Positions 1-9,651 of a stretch of DNA of 64,000 nucleotides are shown here, in pieces. Below the pieces are notes generated by a model. That model saw only the letters and a program-made list of their open reading frames with translations, did no database searches and was not told the DNA's origin. The number at the start of each line of letters is the position of its first letter. The stretch's first letter is position 1. A program made the position numbers and the translations under genes. This stretch comes from Flavobacteriaceae bacterium PS02337 (GTDB lineage: Bacteria > Bacteroidota > Bacteroidia > Flavobacteriales > Flavobacteriaceae). The stretch lies in the NCBI GenBank assembly GCA_029959285.1, contig JASCOE010000002.1:434001-498000 (forward strand). The letters run 5' to 3'.

Positions 1-1591
1 TGCTGAAACAAGAAACTCTACACCTTACGTAGGTTTGATTTCGCCTCCTCCTCACCACGACATTTATTCAATTGAGGATTTATCTCAGTTGATTTACGAT
101 TTGAAAAATGCAAACCGTGAAGCTCGTATCAACGTGAAATTAGTTTCTGAAGTTGGAGTTGGAACCATCGCTGCCGGTGTTGCCAAAGCAAAAGCTGACG
201 TTATATTGATTTCTGGTTACGACGGAGGAACGGGAGCTGCACCATTAACATCTTTACAACACACAGGTATTCCATGGGAACTTGGTTTAGCGGAAGCACA
301 GCAAACTTTGATCTTAAACGATTTAAGAAGCCGTGTGGTTTTAGAATGTGACGGACAGTTGAAAACAGGTCGTGACGTTGCTATCGCAGCTTTATTAGGA
401 GCTGAGGAATTCGGTTTCGCAACTGCACCGCTTGTAGCTTCTGGATGTATCATGATGAGAGCTTGTCACTTAAATACTTGTCCAGTTGGTATTGCAACTC
501 AGGATCCTGAATTAAGAAAGAATTTCAAAGGAACTCCAGAGCACGTAATCAACTTCATGTATTTCATTGCTGAAGAGTTAAGAGAAATCATGGCGCAGTT
601 AGGTTTCAGAACTTTAAAAGAAATGGTTGGTCAATCACAAAAATTAAATGTGAACAAAGCCATCAAACATTATAAAGCAAATGGTTTAGACTTGTCATCA
701 ATTCTATACAAACCGGAAAAAGCGAAAACAGAGCCAAACCATAATACAACAACTCAAGATCACCAACTTGAAAATGTATTGGATTTTGACATCATCAAAG
801 AAGCGATTCCGTCTATCTATAGAAAAGAGAAAACAAGAGTAACCTTTAAAATTAAAAATACAGACCGTTCTGTAGGTGCGATTTTGAGTAACGAAATCTC
901 AAAAATCTACGGCGCACAAGGATTACCTGATGACACTATTTTAGTTGATTTTGAAGGTTCTGCCGGACAAAGTTTTGGTGCTTTTGCAACAAACGGATTG
1001 TCATTTAAAATTCACGGAAACTGTAATGATTATTTAGGAAAAGGACTTTCTGGAGGAAAATTAATTGTAAAAGTACCTCCTACTGCAACTTTCAAACCTG
1101 AAGACAACATCATTATTGGGAACGTTGCCCTTTACGGAGCTATTACCGGAGAGGCTTATATTAATGGAATGGCCGGAGAGCGTTTCTGTGTAAGAAATTC
1201 TGGAGCAACAGCAGTTGTTGAAGGAATTGGAGATCACGGATGCGAGTACATGACCGGTGGTACAGTAGTAGTTTTAGGAAAAACAGGAAGAAACTTCGCG
1301 GCTGGTATGAGCGGTGGTGTGGCTTATGTTTACGATCCAAATAAGAAATTCGATTCTACAGTTTGCAACATGGAAATGGTTGCATTCGACCCAATGGAAG
1401 AAGAAGATCTTACGAAACTAAGAAAACTGATCAAAAATCATTCATTGTACACAAGCAGTCCATTAGCAAAAAGAATTTTAGCAGACTGGGAAAACCAACA
1501 ACAGCACTTCGTAAAAGTAATGCCAACTGATTACAAAAAAGCATTACAAAGAATTGCAGAAGAGAAAAAAATAGAAGAATTAATAGCTTAA
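1..1591 (+). CDS. gltB: Glutamate synthase large subunit, C-terminal part (gene starts before the window)
   Basis: The open frame runs in from the left edge (first full codon at base 2) and covers about the last 530 residues of a protein that is normally about 1500. The enzyme makes two glutamates from glutamine and 2-oxoglutarate. The end of the FMN/synthase domain shows [14 protein letters not shown], followed by the 3Fe-4S cysteines spaced C-x5-C-x4-C ([12 protein letters not shown]). The last 250 or so residues are the glycine-rich GXGXG beta-helix domain (for example [14 protein letters not shown] and [13 protein letters not shown]). gltD follows 94 bases later, as expected for an operon encoding both subunits. 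Confidence 0.97.
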   Translation, partial: AETRNSTPYVGLISPPPHHDIYSIEDLSQLIYDLKNANREARINVKLVSEVGVGTIAAGVAKAKADVILISGYDGGTGAAPLTSLQHTGIPWELGLAEAQQTLILNDLRSRVVLECDGQLKTGRDVAIAALLGAEEFGFATAPLVASGCIMMRACHLNTCPVGIATQDPELRKNFKGTPEHVINFMYFIAEELREIMAQLGFRTLKEMVGQSQKLNVNKAIKHYKANGLDLSSILYKPEKAKTEPNHNTTTQDHQLENVLDFDIIKEAIPSIYRKEKTRVTFKIKNTDRSVGAILSNEISKIYGAQGLPDDTILVDFEGSAGQSFGAFATNGLSFKIHGNCNDYLGKGLSGGKLIVKVPPTATFKPEDNIIIGNVALYGAITGEAYINGMAGERFCVRNSGATAVVEGIGDHGCEYMTGGTVVVLGKTGRNFAAGMSGGVAYVYDPNKKFDSTVCNMEMVAFDPMEEEDLTKLRKLIKNHSLYTSSPLAKRILADWENQQQHFVKVMPTDYKKALQRIAEEKKIEELIA

Positions 1592-1685
1592 TTAAAAGGT
1601 TCTGAGATACAAAGGTGCAGAGGTGCTAAGTTTTTTAACTCACCTCTCACATTTTACAACTCACAACTAAATTTATTTAAATGTC

Positions 1686-3140
1686 ATGGGTAAAATAGGC
1701 GGATTTAAAGAATATAACAGAGCCGATGAAAGTAATTTAGCAGTAGCAGAACGTGTTTCTAACTACAATGAATTTACTATTCCGGTACCAAAAGATAAAA
1801 TAAAAGAACAAGGATCAAGATGTATGGACTGTGGAATTCCTTTTTGCCACAGTGGTTGTCCGTTAGGGAATTTAATTCCTGACTTCAACGACATGGTACA
1901 TCAGGAAGAATGGCAAAGTGCATTAGAGATTTTACAATCGACTAATAACTTTCCAGAATTTACAGGACGCTTATGCCCTGCTCCATGTGAGAAATCATGT
2001 GTGTTAGGAATCATCAAAGATCCGGTTTCTATCGAAAACATCGAAAAAAGCATCATCGAAAGAGGTTTCGCTGAAGGATGGATTAAACCACAGCCACCAA
2101 AAACAAGAACTGGTAAAACAGTTGCCGTTATTGGTTCAGGACCTGCAGGATTGGCAGCCGCTCAACAATTAAACAGAGCGGGACACACCGTTACTGTTTT
2201 TGAAAGAGACAACGCAATTGGAGGTTTATTACGTTACGGAATTCCGAATTTCAAATTAGAAAAGGGAATTATCGACCGTCGTGTAGTTGTTCTTGAAGCA
2301 GAAGGAATCACTTTCAAAACAAATGTAAATGTTGGGGTAAATTTCAGCGTTGAAGAATTAAACCAATTCGATTCTATCGTTTTATGCGGAGGAGCAACTG
2401 AAAGAAGAAGCTTGCCAACTAAAGGAATCGAAAGCAAAGGAGTTGTTCAGGCAATGGATTTCTTGACTCAACAAACTAAAGTTTTATTTGGAGAATCAAT
2501 TCCAGATCAAATTAAAGCAACTGGTAAAGATGTAATCGTTATTGGTGGTGGAGATACTGGTTCTGACTGTATCGGAACTTCAAACAGACACGGAGCTAAA
2601 TCGGTAACTAACTTTGAAATTTTACCAAAACCTCCAGTTGGAAGAAGCGAGTCAACTCCTTGGCCTTTCTGGCCGTTGCAGTTAAAAACATCTTCTTCTC
2701 ACGAAGAAGGCTGCGACAGAAACTGGCTAATCAACACAAAAGAATTCATTTCTAACGATAAAGGCGAATTAACTGGATTAAAAACAGTTGAAGTACAATG
2801 GAAAATGACTCCAGGTCAGCGTCCTGAATTAATCGAAAAAGAAGGTTCTGAGAAAATCTGGCCTTGCGATTTAGCTTTATTAGCTCTTGGATTTACAGGT
2901 CCTGAGAAAACATTAAGCGAGCAATTAGGAATCGAAACTGATTTTAGAAGCAATTACAAAGCACATAACTATCAGACAAACGTACCTCACATTTTCACTG
3001 CTGGTGATATGAGAAGAGGACAATCATTAATCGTGTGGGCTATTTCAGAAGGTCGCGAAGCAGCAAGAGAAGTAGATTTATTCCTTATGGGATCTACAAA
3101 CTTGCCTACTAAAGGAAAAGGAGATTTACCGAGTTTATAA
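1686..3140 (+). CDS. gltD: Glutamate synthase small subunit
   Basis: 484 aa, full length for the family. It passes electrons from NAD(P)H through FAD and Fe-S clusters to the GltB subunit. N-terminal cysteine clusters are visible (CMDCGIPFCHSGC and CPAPCEKSC), then the FAD site VIGSGPAGLAAAQQL near residue 150 and the NADPH site VIVIGGGDTGSDC near residue 285. The ATG at 1686 is used because an overlapping ATG at 1681 hits a stop after five codons. It is likely co-transcribed with gltB. Confidence 0.96.
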   Translation: MGKIGGFKEYNRADESNLAVAERVSNYNEFTIPVPKDKIKEQGSRCMDCGIPFCHSGCPLGNLIPDFNDMVHQEEWQSALEILQSTNNFPEFTGRLCPAPCEKSCVLGIIKDPVSIENIEKSIIERGFAEGWIKPQPPKTRTGKTVAVIGSGPAGLAAAQQLNRAGHTVTVFERDNAIGGLLRYGIPNFKLEKGIIDRRVVVLEAEGITFKTNVNVGVNFSVEELNQFDSIVLCGGATERRSLPTKGIESKGVVQAMDFLTQQTKVLFGESIPDQIKATGKDVIVIGGGDTGSDCIGTSNRHGAKSVTNFEILPKPPVGRSESTPWPFWPLQLKTSSSHEEGCDRNWLINTKEFISNDKGELTGLKTVEVQWKMTPGQRPELIEKEGSEKIWPCDLALLALGFTGPEKTLSEQLGIETDFRSNYKAHNYQTNVPHIFTAGDMRRGQSLIVWAISEGREAAREVDLFLMGSTNLPTKGKGDLPSL

Positions 3141-3235
3141 ATTTAAGACTCTAAGATGCTAAGGTTCTGAGATACTAAGTTTTTCTCTTAGGACTTTATT
3201 TAATCTTTATTCCGATAACAACATAACTACTAACA

Positions 3236-3270
3236 AACCCTTGAATTTATATTCAGGGGTTTTGTTTTTT
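3236..3270 (+). terminator. Terminator after gltD
   Basis: A 10-bp stem (AACCCTTGAA with TTCAGGGGTT, one G-U pair) and a 6-base loop are followed by a T-rich tract. It lies about 95 bases after the gltD stop and fits the end of the gltBD operon. Confidence 0.7.
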
Positions 3271-3302
3271 AAAGCATCACAATTGGCATTTTTATAAACA
3301 TA

Positions 3303-3366
3303 GTTCCCGCTTTCGGCTATATCTCTCCGTTCCACTGCGAGGATACCGCCTCAATCGGGGCTAGAT
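3303..3366. repeat. Dispersed palindromic repeat, family A, copy 1
   Basis: One of four copies in the window (others at 13729, 45075 and 55678). Here it reads in reverse: GTTCCCGCTTTCGGCTATAT, a central hairpin, then GGATACCGCC and CGGGGCTAGA. It lies in the 520-base gap between gltD and lysA. That gap also holds short runs of the form CTTAGCATCTCAGAACCTTAG (about 3147-3183 inverted and 3497-3530) and a piece of the AATCTGTGGCAAAAA repeat near 3420. No gene is seen in the gap. Confidence 0.7.
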
Positions 3367-3613
3367 CCAAACATTTGGCTTCTTTTAAAAATTAGGATAA
3401 AAAAGAAATCCATTTAATCTGTTTAATCTGTGGCAAAAAACAATTTCAACAGCATTTAAGAATAAGTTAATTCGTAAATACATGGCAAAAAAACTTAGTA
3501 TCTTAGCATCTCAGAACCTTAGCATCTTTAAAAAGGTTATAAAATTCCATAAACAGCAACTTTTTGTTTAAAAACAAACAATTTGTTACAATTTGTTATT
3601 TTTCTACAAATTA

Positions 3614-3644
3614 TTTGCTGATACACAAAAGAGTAATAACTTTG
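3614..3644 (+). promoter_or_regulatory. Bacteroidota-type promoter of lysA
   Basis: TTTG (3614-3617), 19 bases, then TAACTTTG (3637-3644) match the TTTG / TAnnTTTG consensus of Bacteroidota sigma-A promoters. Transcription would start near 3651. This rules out upstream in-frame starts and supports the ATG at 3662. Confidence 0.65.
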
Positions 3645-3661
3645 CCCAAAATGATTTAAAA

Positions 3662-4885
3662 ATGCAAGCAAAAGATTTACTGCAGTTAGCAGACCAATTT
3701 GGAAGTCCATTGTATGTTTACGATGCCGAAAAAATCCAATCTCAGTACAACAGATTAACTAAAGCTTTCTCTAAGGTAGAAAACTTAAGAGTTAATTACG
3801 CCATGAAGGCATTGTCAAACGTTGCGATTCTTCAGTTATTAAAGAACATGGGGTCTGGTTTAGATACTGTATCAATTCAGGAAGTTCAGTTAGGACTTCA
3901 TGCTGGCTATGAACCCGAAAGAATTTTCTTTACACCAAACGGCGTTTCTTTAGAAGAAATCGAAGAAGTTGCCGCAATGGGTGTACAAATCAATATCGAC
4001 AATTTATCTATTTTAGAGCAATTCGGAACAAAACATCCACATATTCCAGTATGTATCCGTATCAATCCGCACGTAATGGCGGGTGGAAACGCTAACATTT
4101 CTGTTGGACACATCGATAGTAAATTCGGAATTTCTGTTCACCAGATTCCGCATATCTTACGAATTGTCGAAAACACAAAAATGAGCATTGTTGGAATTCA
4201 CATGCACACAGGATCTGATATTTTAGATATCGAAGTATTCTTGTATGCTGCTGAAATCTTGTTCGATACCGCAAAACATTTCAAAGATTTACAATTCTTA
4301 GATTTCGGAAGCGGATTCAAAGTTCCTTACAAAAAAGACGATATCGAAACAGACATCGAAGAATTAGGAAAAAAATTATCTAAAAGATTCAATGCTTTCT
4401 GTACAGAATACGGAAGAGATTTAACGTTGATTTTCGAACCAGGAAAATTCTTGGTGAGCGAAGCAGGTCATTTCTTAGTAAAAGTAAACGTAGTAAAACA
4501 AACAACATCAACAGTTTTCGCTGGAGTTGACAGTGGTTTCAACCATTTAATTCGTCCAATGTTGTACGGATCTTCACACCATATCGAAAACATCTCAAAT
4601 CCAAAAGGAAAAGAGCGTTTTTACTCTGTTGTAGGATACATTTGCGAAACAGATACTTTTGCAAACAACCGCAGAATTCAAGAAATTACTGAAGGCGACA
4701 TTTTATCTTTCAGAAATGCTGGAGCATATTGTTTCTCAATGTCTTCGAACTACAACTCAAGATACAAACCAGCCGAAGTTTTATGGATGAACGGAAAAGG
4801 AATCTTAATTCGCCAAGCCGAAACATTTGAAGATTTATTAAAAAATCAAATTCCGTTGCCAGAAGAAGTTGCTGCTGCGGTTTAA
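3662..4885 (+). CDS. lysA: Diaminopimelate decarboxylase
   Basis: 407 aa. It decarboxylates meso-diaminopimelate to lysine, the last step of lysine synthesis. It is a PLP alanine-racemase-type barrel with the lysine motif NYAMKALSN near residue 45, HMHTGSDI near residue 180, the glycine loop FGSGFKVPY, EPGKFLVSEAG, and the substrate-side cysteine in YICETDTF. The frame is open upstream to 3593, but the predicted promoter lies inside that extension and the conserved protein begins MQAKDLLQLADQFG. The gene appears to be monocistronic, with a terminator just downstream. Confidence 0.93.
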   Translation: MQAKDLLQLADQFGSPLYVYDAEKIQSQYNRLTKAFSKVENLRVNYAMKALSNVAILQLLKNMGSGLDTVSIQEVQLGLHAGYEPERIFFTPNGVSLEEIEEVAAMGVQINIDNLSILEQFGTKHPHIPVCIRINPHVMAGGNANISVGHIDSKFGISVHQIPHILRIVENTKMSIVGIHMHTGSDILDIEVFLYAAEILFDTAKHFKDLQFLDFGSGFKVPYKKDDIETDIEELGKKLSKRFNAFCTEYGRDLTLIFEPGKFLVSEAGHFLVKVNVVKQTTSTVFAGVDSGFNHLIRPMLYGSSHHIENISNPKGKERFYSVVGYICETDTFANNRRIQEITEGDILSFRNAGAYCFSMSSNYNSRYKPAEVLWMNGKGILIRQAETFEDLLKNQIPLPEEVAAAV

Positions 4886-4912
4886 CAATAGAAAAAAAAG
4901 GAATATCACCCT

Positions 4913-4945
4913 AATCCCGTTTCTTAATTGAGGCGGGATTTTTTT
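4913..4945 (+). terminator. Terminator after lysA
   Basis: The stem AATCCCG / CGGGATT has a 14-base loop and is followed directly by seven Ts. It sits 28 bases after the lysA stop. Confidence 0.8.
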
Positions 4946-5125
4946 GTTGCAGATTTTTAGATTATGAATTGATAAATAATATATACTTTTTTATTTTTTC
5001 TATATAATAATATAATATTTTAGCAACAGCAAAATACGGTTTTAAAGAACATTCCTTTTAATGTTTCCTGAACTTTAGTTGCCTTTATTCAGATAACAAA
5101 AATCATAATCAATTTAAAATCAATT

Positions 5126-6187
5126 TTGAAAATTCAACAACTAACGTTTACAAGATTTATTGCTGCTATTTCAATTGTAATCTTTCATTACGGAACAAAG
5201 ACTTTTTTATTCGACAATTTTATTTTTAAACAAGCAAGTGTTGGCGTGAGCTACTTTTTTATGTTATCAGGTTTCGTTATGATTATCTCGTATGGAAACT
5301 TAGAAAAAATAGATTTTTTTCAATATTTAAAAAACAGATTAGCTAGAATTTATCCACTTTATGCTTTAGCGGCTTTTTTAGTTCTTGCTTCAGATCGCTT
5401 TCAAAACATTAATTTTTCGAATGTTTTAATACATTTTTCAATGCTGCAAACTTGGATTCCTGATCAGGCAGCAAAAATTAATCCTCCTGGATGGTCGTTA
5501 TCTGTCGAATTATTCTTTTATATTGTTTTTCCAATCCTCGCAAACAAGTTTTATTCTAAACTAAAACTAACAACAAGTGCAATTTTGATTATTTTATTCT
5601 GGATTGTCAGCATTGTTGTTTATAATAGTTTTATATATAGCTCAGTAGCAATAAAAAATTATCTTCCAGATCCTTTATCATATTTAAACACATTTTTAAT
5701 CGGTAATCTTGCTGGTCTTTTTTATATCCATAAATTGAAAGATAAGCAGAGGAATTATCTAATACAAATATTCATTTGCTTTTTATTATTGATTTTAGTG
5801 TTACAATTTCCAACACAATTAGATATTCATAATGGTTTATTTGCGATCTTTTTTATTCCGCTAATCATTTTTATATCATTAAGCACAGATAAGCTGACTG
5901 TTTTTTTTACAAGAAAAGAATTTATCTTTTTAGGTGAAATAAGTTTTGGCATTTATATACTTCAATTTCCTGTTTGGACTATTTTTTCAGATTTTAGATT
6001 TAGTAATTATTTAGGAACTGATAAAGAAAATGATTACACGTTAACTTTTTTCATCAGATTAGTAATTTTGATTATAGCCTCTATTTTAAGTTATCTATAT
6101 TTTGAAAAACCCATGAGAAATCTAATAAAGAACTATGGTCAAAGAAAATCAGAACGAAAAGAAATACTTGCTGAAAGGTTAAAATAA
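5126..6187 (+). CDS. Acyltransferase-3 family membrane protein, copy 1
   Basis: 353 aa. This OafA/YrhL-type integral membrane acyltransferase has about ten hydrophobic segments and the family N-terminus (QLTFTRFIAAISIVIFHYG, with the conserved His), plus PGWSLSVELFFY and FLGEISFGIYILQF. Such enzymes usually O-acetylate surface polysaccharides or lipids; the substrate is unknown here. The start is a TTG at 5126, and no better ATG exists before the conserved N-terminus. The first 345 bases or so are almost identical to the next gene at 6484, while the rest has diverged. The C-terminus is slightly longer and charged. Confidence 0.88.
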   Translation: MKIQQLTFTRFIAAISIVIFHYGTKTFLFDNFIFKQASVGVSYFFMLSGFVMIISYGNLEKIDFFQYLKNRLARIYPLYALAAFLVLASDRFQNINFSNVLIHFSMLQTWIPDQAAKINPPGWSLSVELFFYIVFPILANKFYSKLKLTTSAILIILFWIVSIVVYNSFIYSSVAIKNYLPDPLSYLNTFLIGNLAGLFYIHKLKDKQRNYLIQIFICFLLLILVLQFPTQLDIHNGLFAIFFIPLIIFISLSTDKLTVFFTRKEFIFLGEISFGIYILQFPVWTIFSDFRFSNYLGTDKENDYTLTFFIRLVILIIASILSYLYFEKPMRNLIKNYGQRKSERKEILAERLK

Positions 6188-6407
6188 TATAAAACTAGAA
6201 AGTTATTTATCATATATGTGAGTAAAAAAAAGCACTAAATAAAACTCAAAAGCCATGAAAATTAATATTTTATCTGTCGCGAATATTCCTGATTACTTAA
6301 AAAAGCAAACACAAATTAAAAATAAAATATAAAAGCAATTCTAAGTTTTTGCAGATGAAAAGACAATATTTCTTCTGTTCAAAATGAATCCATTTTGATA
6401 AAATTTC

Positions 6408-6449
<42 letters not shown>

Positions 6450-6483
6450 TTAATATTTTAGCAACCTCAATTTAAAATCAATT

Positions 6484-7548
6484 TTGAAAATTCAACAACT
6501 AACGTTTACAAGATTTATTGCTGCTATTTCAATTGTAATCTTTCATTACGGAACAAAGACTTTTTTATTCGACAATTTTATTTTTAAACAAGCAAGTGTT
6601 GGCGTGAGCTACTTTTTTATGTTATCAGGTTTCGTTATGATTATCTCGTATGGAAACTTAGAAAAAATAGATTTTTTTCAATATCTAAAAAACAGATTAG
6701 CTAGAATTTATCCACTTTATGCTTTAGCGGCTTTTTTAGTTCTTGCTTCAGATCGCTTTATAAACATTAATTTTTCGAATGTTTTAATACATTTTTCAAT
6801 GCTGCAAACTTGGATACCTGGACAAGCTCCAAAAATTAATCCACCTGGTTGGTCGTTGTCTGCAGAACTATTCTTTTATGTAACTTTTCCTTTCTTTGCA
6901 AACAGATTTTATTCAAAACTAAAATTAAAAACAAATGCAATCTGGATCATTCTATTTTGGATTGTCAGTCTTATCATTTTCAATTGTTTTATATATAGCA
7001 TTATTACCATAAAAAACTTTCCTCCAAATGCTATTGCTTATCATCCAGTATTGTATTTAAATACTTTTTTGATGGGAAATCTTGCGGGACTTTTTTATAT
7101 CCACAAACTTAAAAATCTTCACGGAAATTATTTAATTCCAATATTAATTTGTCTTCTGTTTTTAGTTTTAGCGTTACGATTTCCAACAGTATTAGATTTT
7201 CATAATGGTTTGTTTGCTGTAGTTTTTATTCCGCTTATTATTTTTATTTCGCTAAGTACAGACAAGTTAACAACGTTTTTCAGCAAAAAAGAATTTGTTT
7301 TTTTAGGTGAAATCAGTTTCGGAATTTACATTCTTCAATTTCCAGTATGGGCAATTTTTTCAGATTTTAGATTAAGTAAGTTTTTAGGAACAGACCGAGA
7401 AGAAGATTATACCTTAACTTTTTTTATCAGATTAGCCATTCTAATTATACTGTCTGTTTTGAGCTATTTGTATTTTGAAAAACCAATGCGAAACCTAATC
7501 AAAAATTACGGACAACCAAAATTAGAGCAAGAAAAAAATAAAGCATAA
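6484..7548 (+). CDS. Acyltransferase-3 family membrane protein, copy 2
   Basis: 354 aa, a tandem paralog of the gene at 5126. It has the same TTG start, and the DNA from 17 bases before the start to about base 345 of the gene matches copy 1 with only a handful of differences. After that the two diverge throughout, including PGQAPKINPPGWSLSAELFFY against PDQAAKINPPGWSLSVELFFY and a longer loop around residue 190. It is a membrane acyltransferase of unknown acceptor, probably acting on the cell surface. Expression may vary with the TAA tract just upstream. Confidence 0.88.
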   Translation: MKIQQLTFTRFIAAISIVIFHYGTKTFLFDNFIFKQASVGVSYFFMLSGFVMIISYGNLEKIDFFQYLKNRLARIYPLYALAAFLVLASDRFININFSNVLIHFSMLQTWIPGQAPKINPPGWSLSAELFFYVTFPFFANRFYSKLKLKTNAIWIILFWIVSLIIFNCFIYSIITIKNFPPNAIAYHPVLYLNTFLMGNLAGLFYIHKLKNLHGNYLIPILICLLFLVLALRFPTVLDFHNGLFAVVFIPLIIFISLSTDKLTTFFSKKEFVFLGEISFGIYILQFPVWAIFSDFRLSKFLGTDREEDYTLTFFIRLAILIILSVLSYLYFEKPMRNLIKNYGQPKLEQEKNKA

Positions 7549-7598
7549 AGTTTTTTATTGCACATCAATACAAAAATCATTTTCAATTATAAAAAATT

Positions 7599-7826
7599 AT
7601 GGGAATATTTGACTTTTTAAAAACAAAAAAAGTAAACGATGAAACATTCAACTCATCACAATTTCAAAATGAAACTTTAGCTTTTGCTTTATGGAAATTT
7701 AATGAAACTAATGATCATTATAAAGTTGAAAAAGAATTATGGGGAATTGAAGATTTTGATTTAAATGAAAAACAGATTAAAATTATTATTGAAAAACTAA
7801 AAGCTTTCAATGATAGAGAGAAGTAA
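7599..7826 (+). CDS. Hypothetical protein, 75 aa
   Basis: Small, soluble, acidic and lysine-rich protein beginning MGIFDFLKTKK. This start resembles other flavobacterial MG(I/L)FD(F/I) proteins, such as the one at 43257, but only over a few residues. There are no recognisable domains. It starts at an ATG 50 bases after the acyltransferase stop. The function is unknown. Confidence 0.6.
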   Translation: MGIFDFLKTKKVNDETFNSSQFQNETLAFALWKFNETNDHYKVEKELWGIEDFDLNEKQIKIIIEKLKAFNDREK

Positions 7827-7967
7827 ATCATTAAAATTCAATTTCTAAATATCAGAACTAACATATTTTATTTTCATTTAATAAAAGAAAATTCTAAATA
7901 AACATGAAAGATAGGCAACAACAAACTTGAATATTTAGAAAATTACTGAAAGAAATATAAATCCAAT

Positions 7968-8004
7968 AAAAGCACAGATATATTAAGATTTTGTGCTTTT
8001 TTTT
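7968..8004 (+). terminator. Terminator before the 8040 gene
   Basis: The stem AAAAGCACA / TGTGCTTTT with a 15-base loop runs into a T tract. It would end transcription from the acyltransferase and 75-aa region. Confidence 0.7.
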
Positions 8005-8039
8005 GTAACCAAGAAAATTCCAACCCAAATTTTAAACCA

Positions 8040-8681
8040 ATGAAATTAAAACTACTAACACTATTTTTTGTGCTATCATCATGCTTTACTTATTCACAAA
8101 AAAAGATTAATATAATCTTAGATCCAAAAATAAAAGCGCTTAGCCTTGAAAATATAAATACCACCAGTGATCGAACAAAATATACGACTGATTCGATCTA
8201 CGAAACTGTCTATAGAGGGAAAAATATGGTAGAAGATACCGTTTATTACGACAACTTAAAAAATGACTTTACAAGAAAAGATTTTAGTTGTAATCATTAT
8301 TACGTCAAGGATACATTAATAATCAAAGGCGGTTTTGGTAGTAGATTTCAGGTATACGGTTTCGTCGCAAAAGTATTTCCAAATAAAACTGCAGAAATAA
8401 AATTGCGCAAGTATTGGGGTTATCCATCTTATTTTACTAGCAGAGATCAAGTAGATGCGAAAAGTGAAATATTGGTTAAAACAAGAACGTCCAAACTTGT
8501 TCTGAACAGATTGCCAAAAAACAAAACTGATCGAAAACATATTTTTGGCTGTGTCGATTTTTTAAGTGAGGATTTCTTTATTGAAATGAAAGACAAAAAA
8601 ACAGGAGAACTTTATAAGGAAAAGAATACCATGGAATATAAGATTTATTTTGATAGCAGATATTTAAAAGATGATGAGTAA
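8040..8681 (+). CDS. Secreted hypothetical protein
   Basis: 213 aa. It begins with a signal peptide (MKLKLLTLFFVLSSCFTYSQ) ending in the TYSQ type of cleavage site common in Flavobacterium. The Cys at residue 15 could alternatively be a lipobox. The mature part is rich in beta-type sequence and charged residues, with no family I recognise. It is the first of a same-strand run of small exported proteins reaching 15 kb. Confidence 0.7.
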   Translation: MKLKLLTLFFVLSSCFTYSQKKINIILDPKIKALSLENINTTSDRTKYTTDSIYETVYRGKNMVEDTVYYDNLKNDFTRKDFSCNHYYVKDTLIIKGGFGSRFQVYGFVAKVFPNKTAEIKLRKYWGYPSYFTSRDQVDAKSEILVKTRTSKLVLNRLPKNKTDRKHIFGCVDFLSEDFFIEMKDKKTGELYKEKNTMEYKIYFDSRYLKDDE

Positions 8682-8727
8682 CATTATAAATCTGCTGTAA
8701 AATATAACCAATAACGAAAAAATAACA

Positions 8728-9177
8728 ATGAAACAAATAATCCCCCTATTCATTCTATTCTTCCTACTAACAACAAATCTATTCAGCCAGACCCTCGCAG
8801 ATTTAAAACTTAAACCAAAAGAAATTCCAAAAAATTATGTCTTAAGCGACGGCAACATTTGCATAACGCCTCAAGCGTGCACTTTTTATAACGATATTGA
8901 AACCTACAGCAATATTGTTGGAACTGTAAAAAGCAAAGCCATTCAAAGTTTTAAAAACAAAGCAGACAAAGGCTCAATTATGTATTTTGAATTTGATCAC
9001 GTTTTTAAAGGCGATCGTTTTCTTCAAGGTTTATTATGGGGAAAAGATGGTCAGCCAACTGATGAGCATCCAGAAGAATATCTTGCAAAAGGAAAATTTC
9101 TGATTATTTGGAGTTTCCGACCAGACAGCGCGATTAGGGAAAAATCAGAAGCAAAAATTGAAGGCATTTTACAATAA
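8728..9177 (+). CDS. Secreted hypothetical protein
   Basis: 149 aa with a clear signal peptide (MKQIIPLFILFFLLTTNLFSQ). The mature part contains two nearby cysteines (ICITPQAC) that could form a disulfide, and WSFRPDSAIREKSEAKIEG at the end. No family is recognised. It follows the 8040 gene by 46 bases and may be co-transcribed with it. Confidence 0.7.
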   Translation: MKQIIPLFILFFLLTTNLFSQTLADLKLKPKEIPKNYVLSDGNICITPQACTFYNDIETYSNIVGTVKSKAIQSFKNKADKGSIMYFEFDHVFKGDRFLQGLLWGKDGQPTDEHPEEYLAKGKFLIIWSFRPDSAIREKSEAKIEGILQ

Positions 9178-9276
9178 TAAACAAAAGGTCTGATTGAAAT
9201 ATTTCTTCTTCATTCAGTATTCATCTTTTAATATTATCTTCGTAATTAAAAAATCTACATCATAAATAATACAAAT

Positions 9277-9639
9277 ATGAAACCACAAATACGAATCCTT
9301 CTATATTCAATCTTATTCTTTTTATATCTTACTTCGACTCATTTTTTGCTTTCGTTAAACGAAAAAATAAAAGGCGATCCGTTTGTAGTTTTAGGAATTG
9401 GTTTCGGAGTATTAAATCTTATCTATGCTTTTTTTGCTTTAAAATGGAAGCCTTTGCTCAATGTACTTTGCGCTGTTGCAATTGCAGCATTATCTATGTT
9501 TTTGGCTTTACAATTTACCAATTTGCATCTTTTTGTAAATTACGATCCGTATCAGGTTAAAACAGCCATTTTTGCAAATGCTCTTTTTTCAATCATTTTT
9601 TGGGAGATTGTATATCAGGTAAAAATTAGAAAATCATAA
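9277..9639 (+). CDS. Small integral membrane protein
   Basis: 120 aa with about four hydrophobic segments (around residues 7-25, 36-54, 59-77 and 93-112) and few charged residues. No domain is recognised. It ends 12 bases before the broken membrane acetyltransferase-like gene and may share its transcript. Confidence 0.65.
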   Translation: MKPQIRILLYSILFFLYLTSTHFLLSLNEKIKGDPFVVLGIGFGVLNLIYAFFALKWKPLLNVLCAVAIAALSMFLALQFTNLHLFVNYDPYQVKTAIFANALFSIIFWEIVYQVKIRKS

Positions 9640-9651
9640 AAAATCAAAACC

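Noticed and set aside
217-453. Antisense frames inside gltB, gltD, dsbD, lpd and other long genes
   Set aside because: They mirror the codon pattern of the real genes and have no independent start, domain or spacing support.
6255-6332. 25-codon frame between the acyltransferases (MKINILSVANIPDYLKK start)
   Set aside because: It vaguely recalls a truncated enzyme start, but it is too short and has no second supporting feature.
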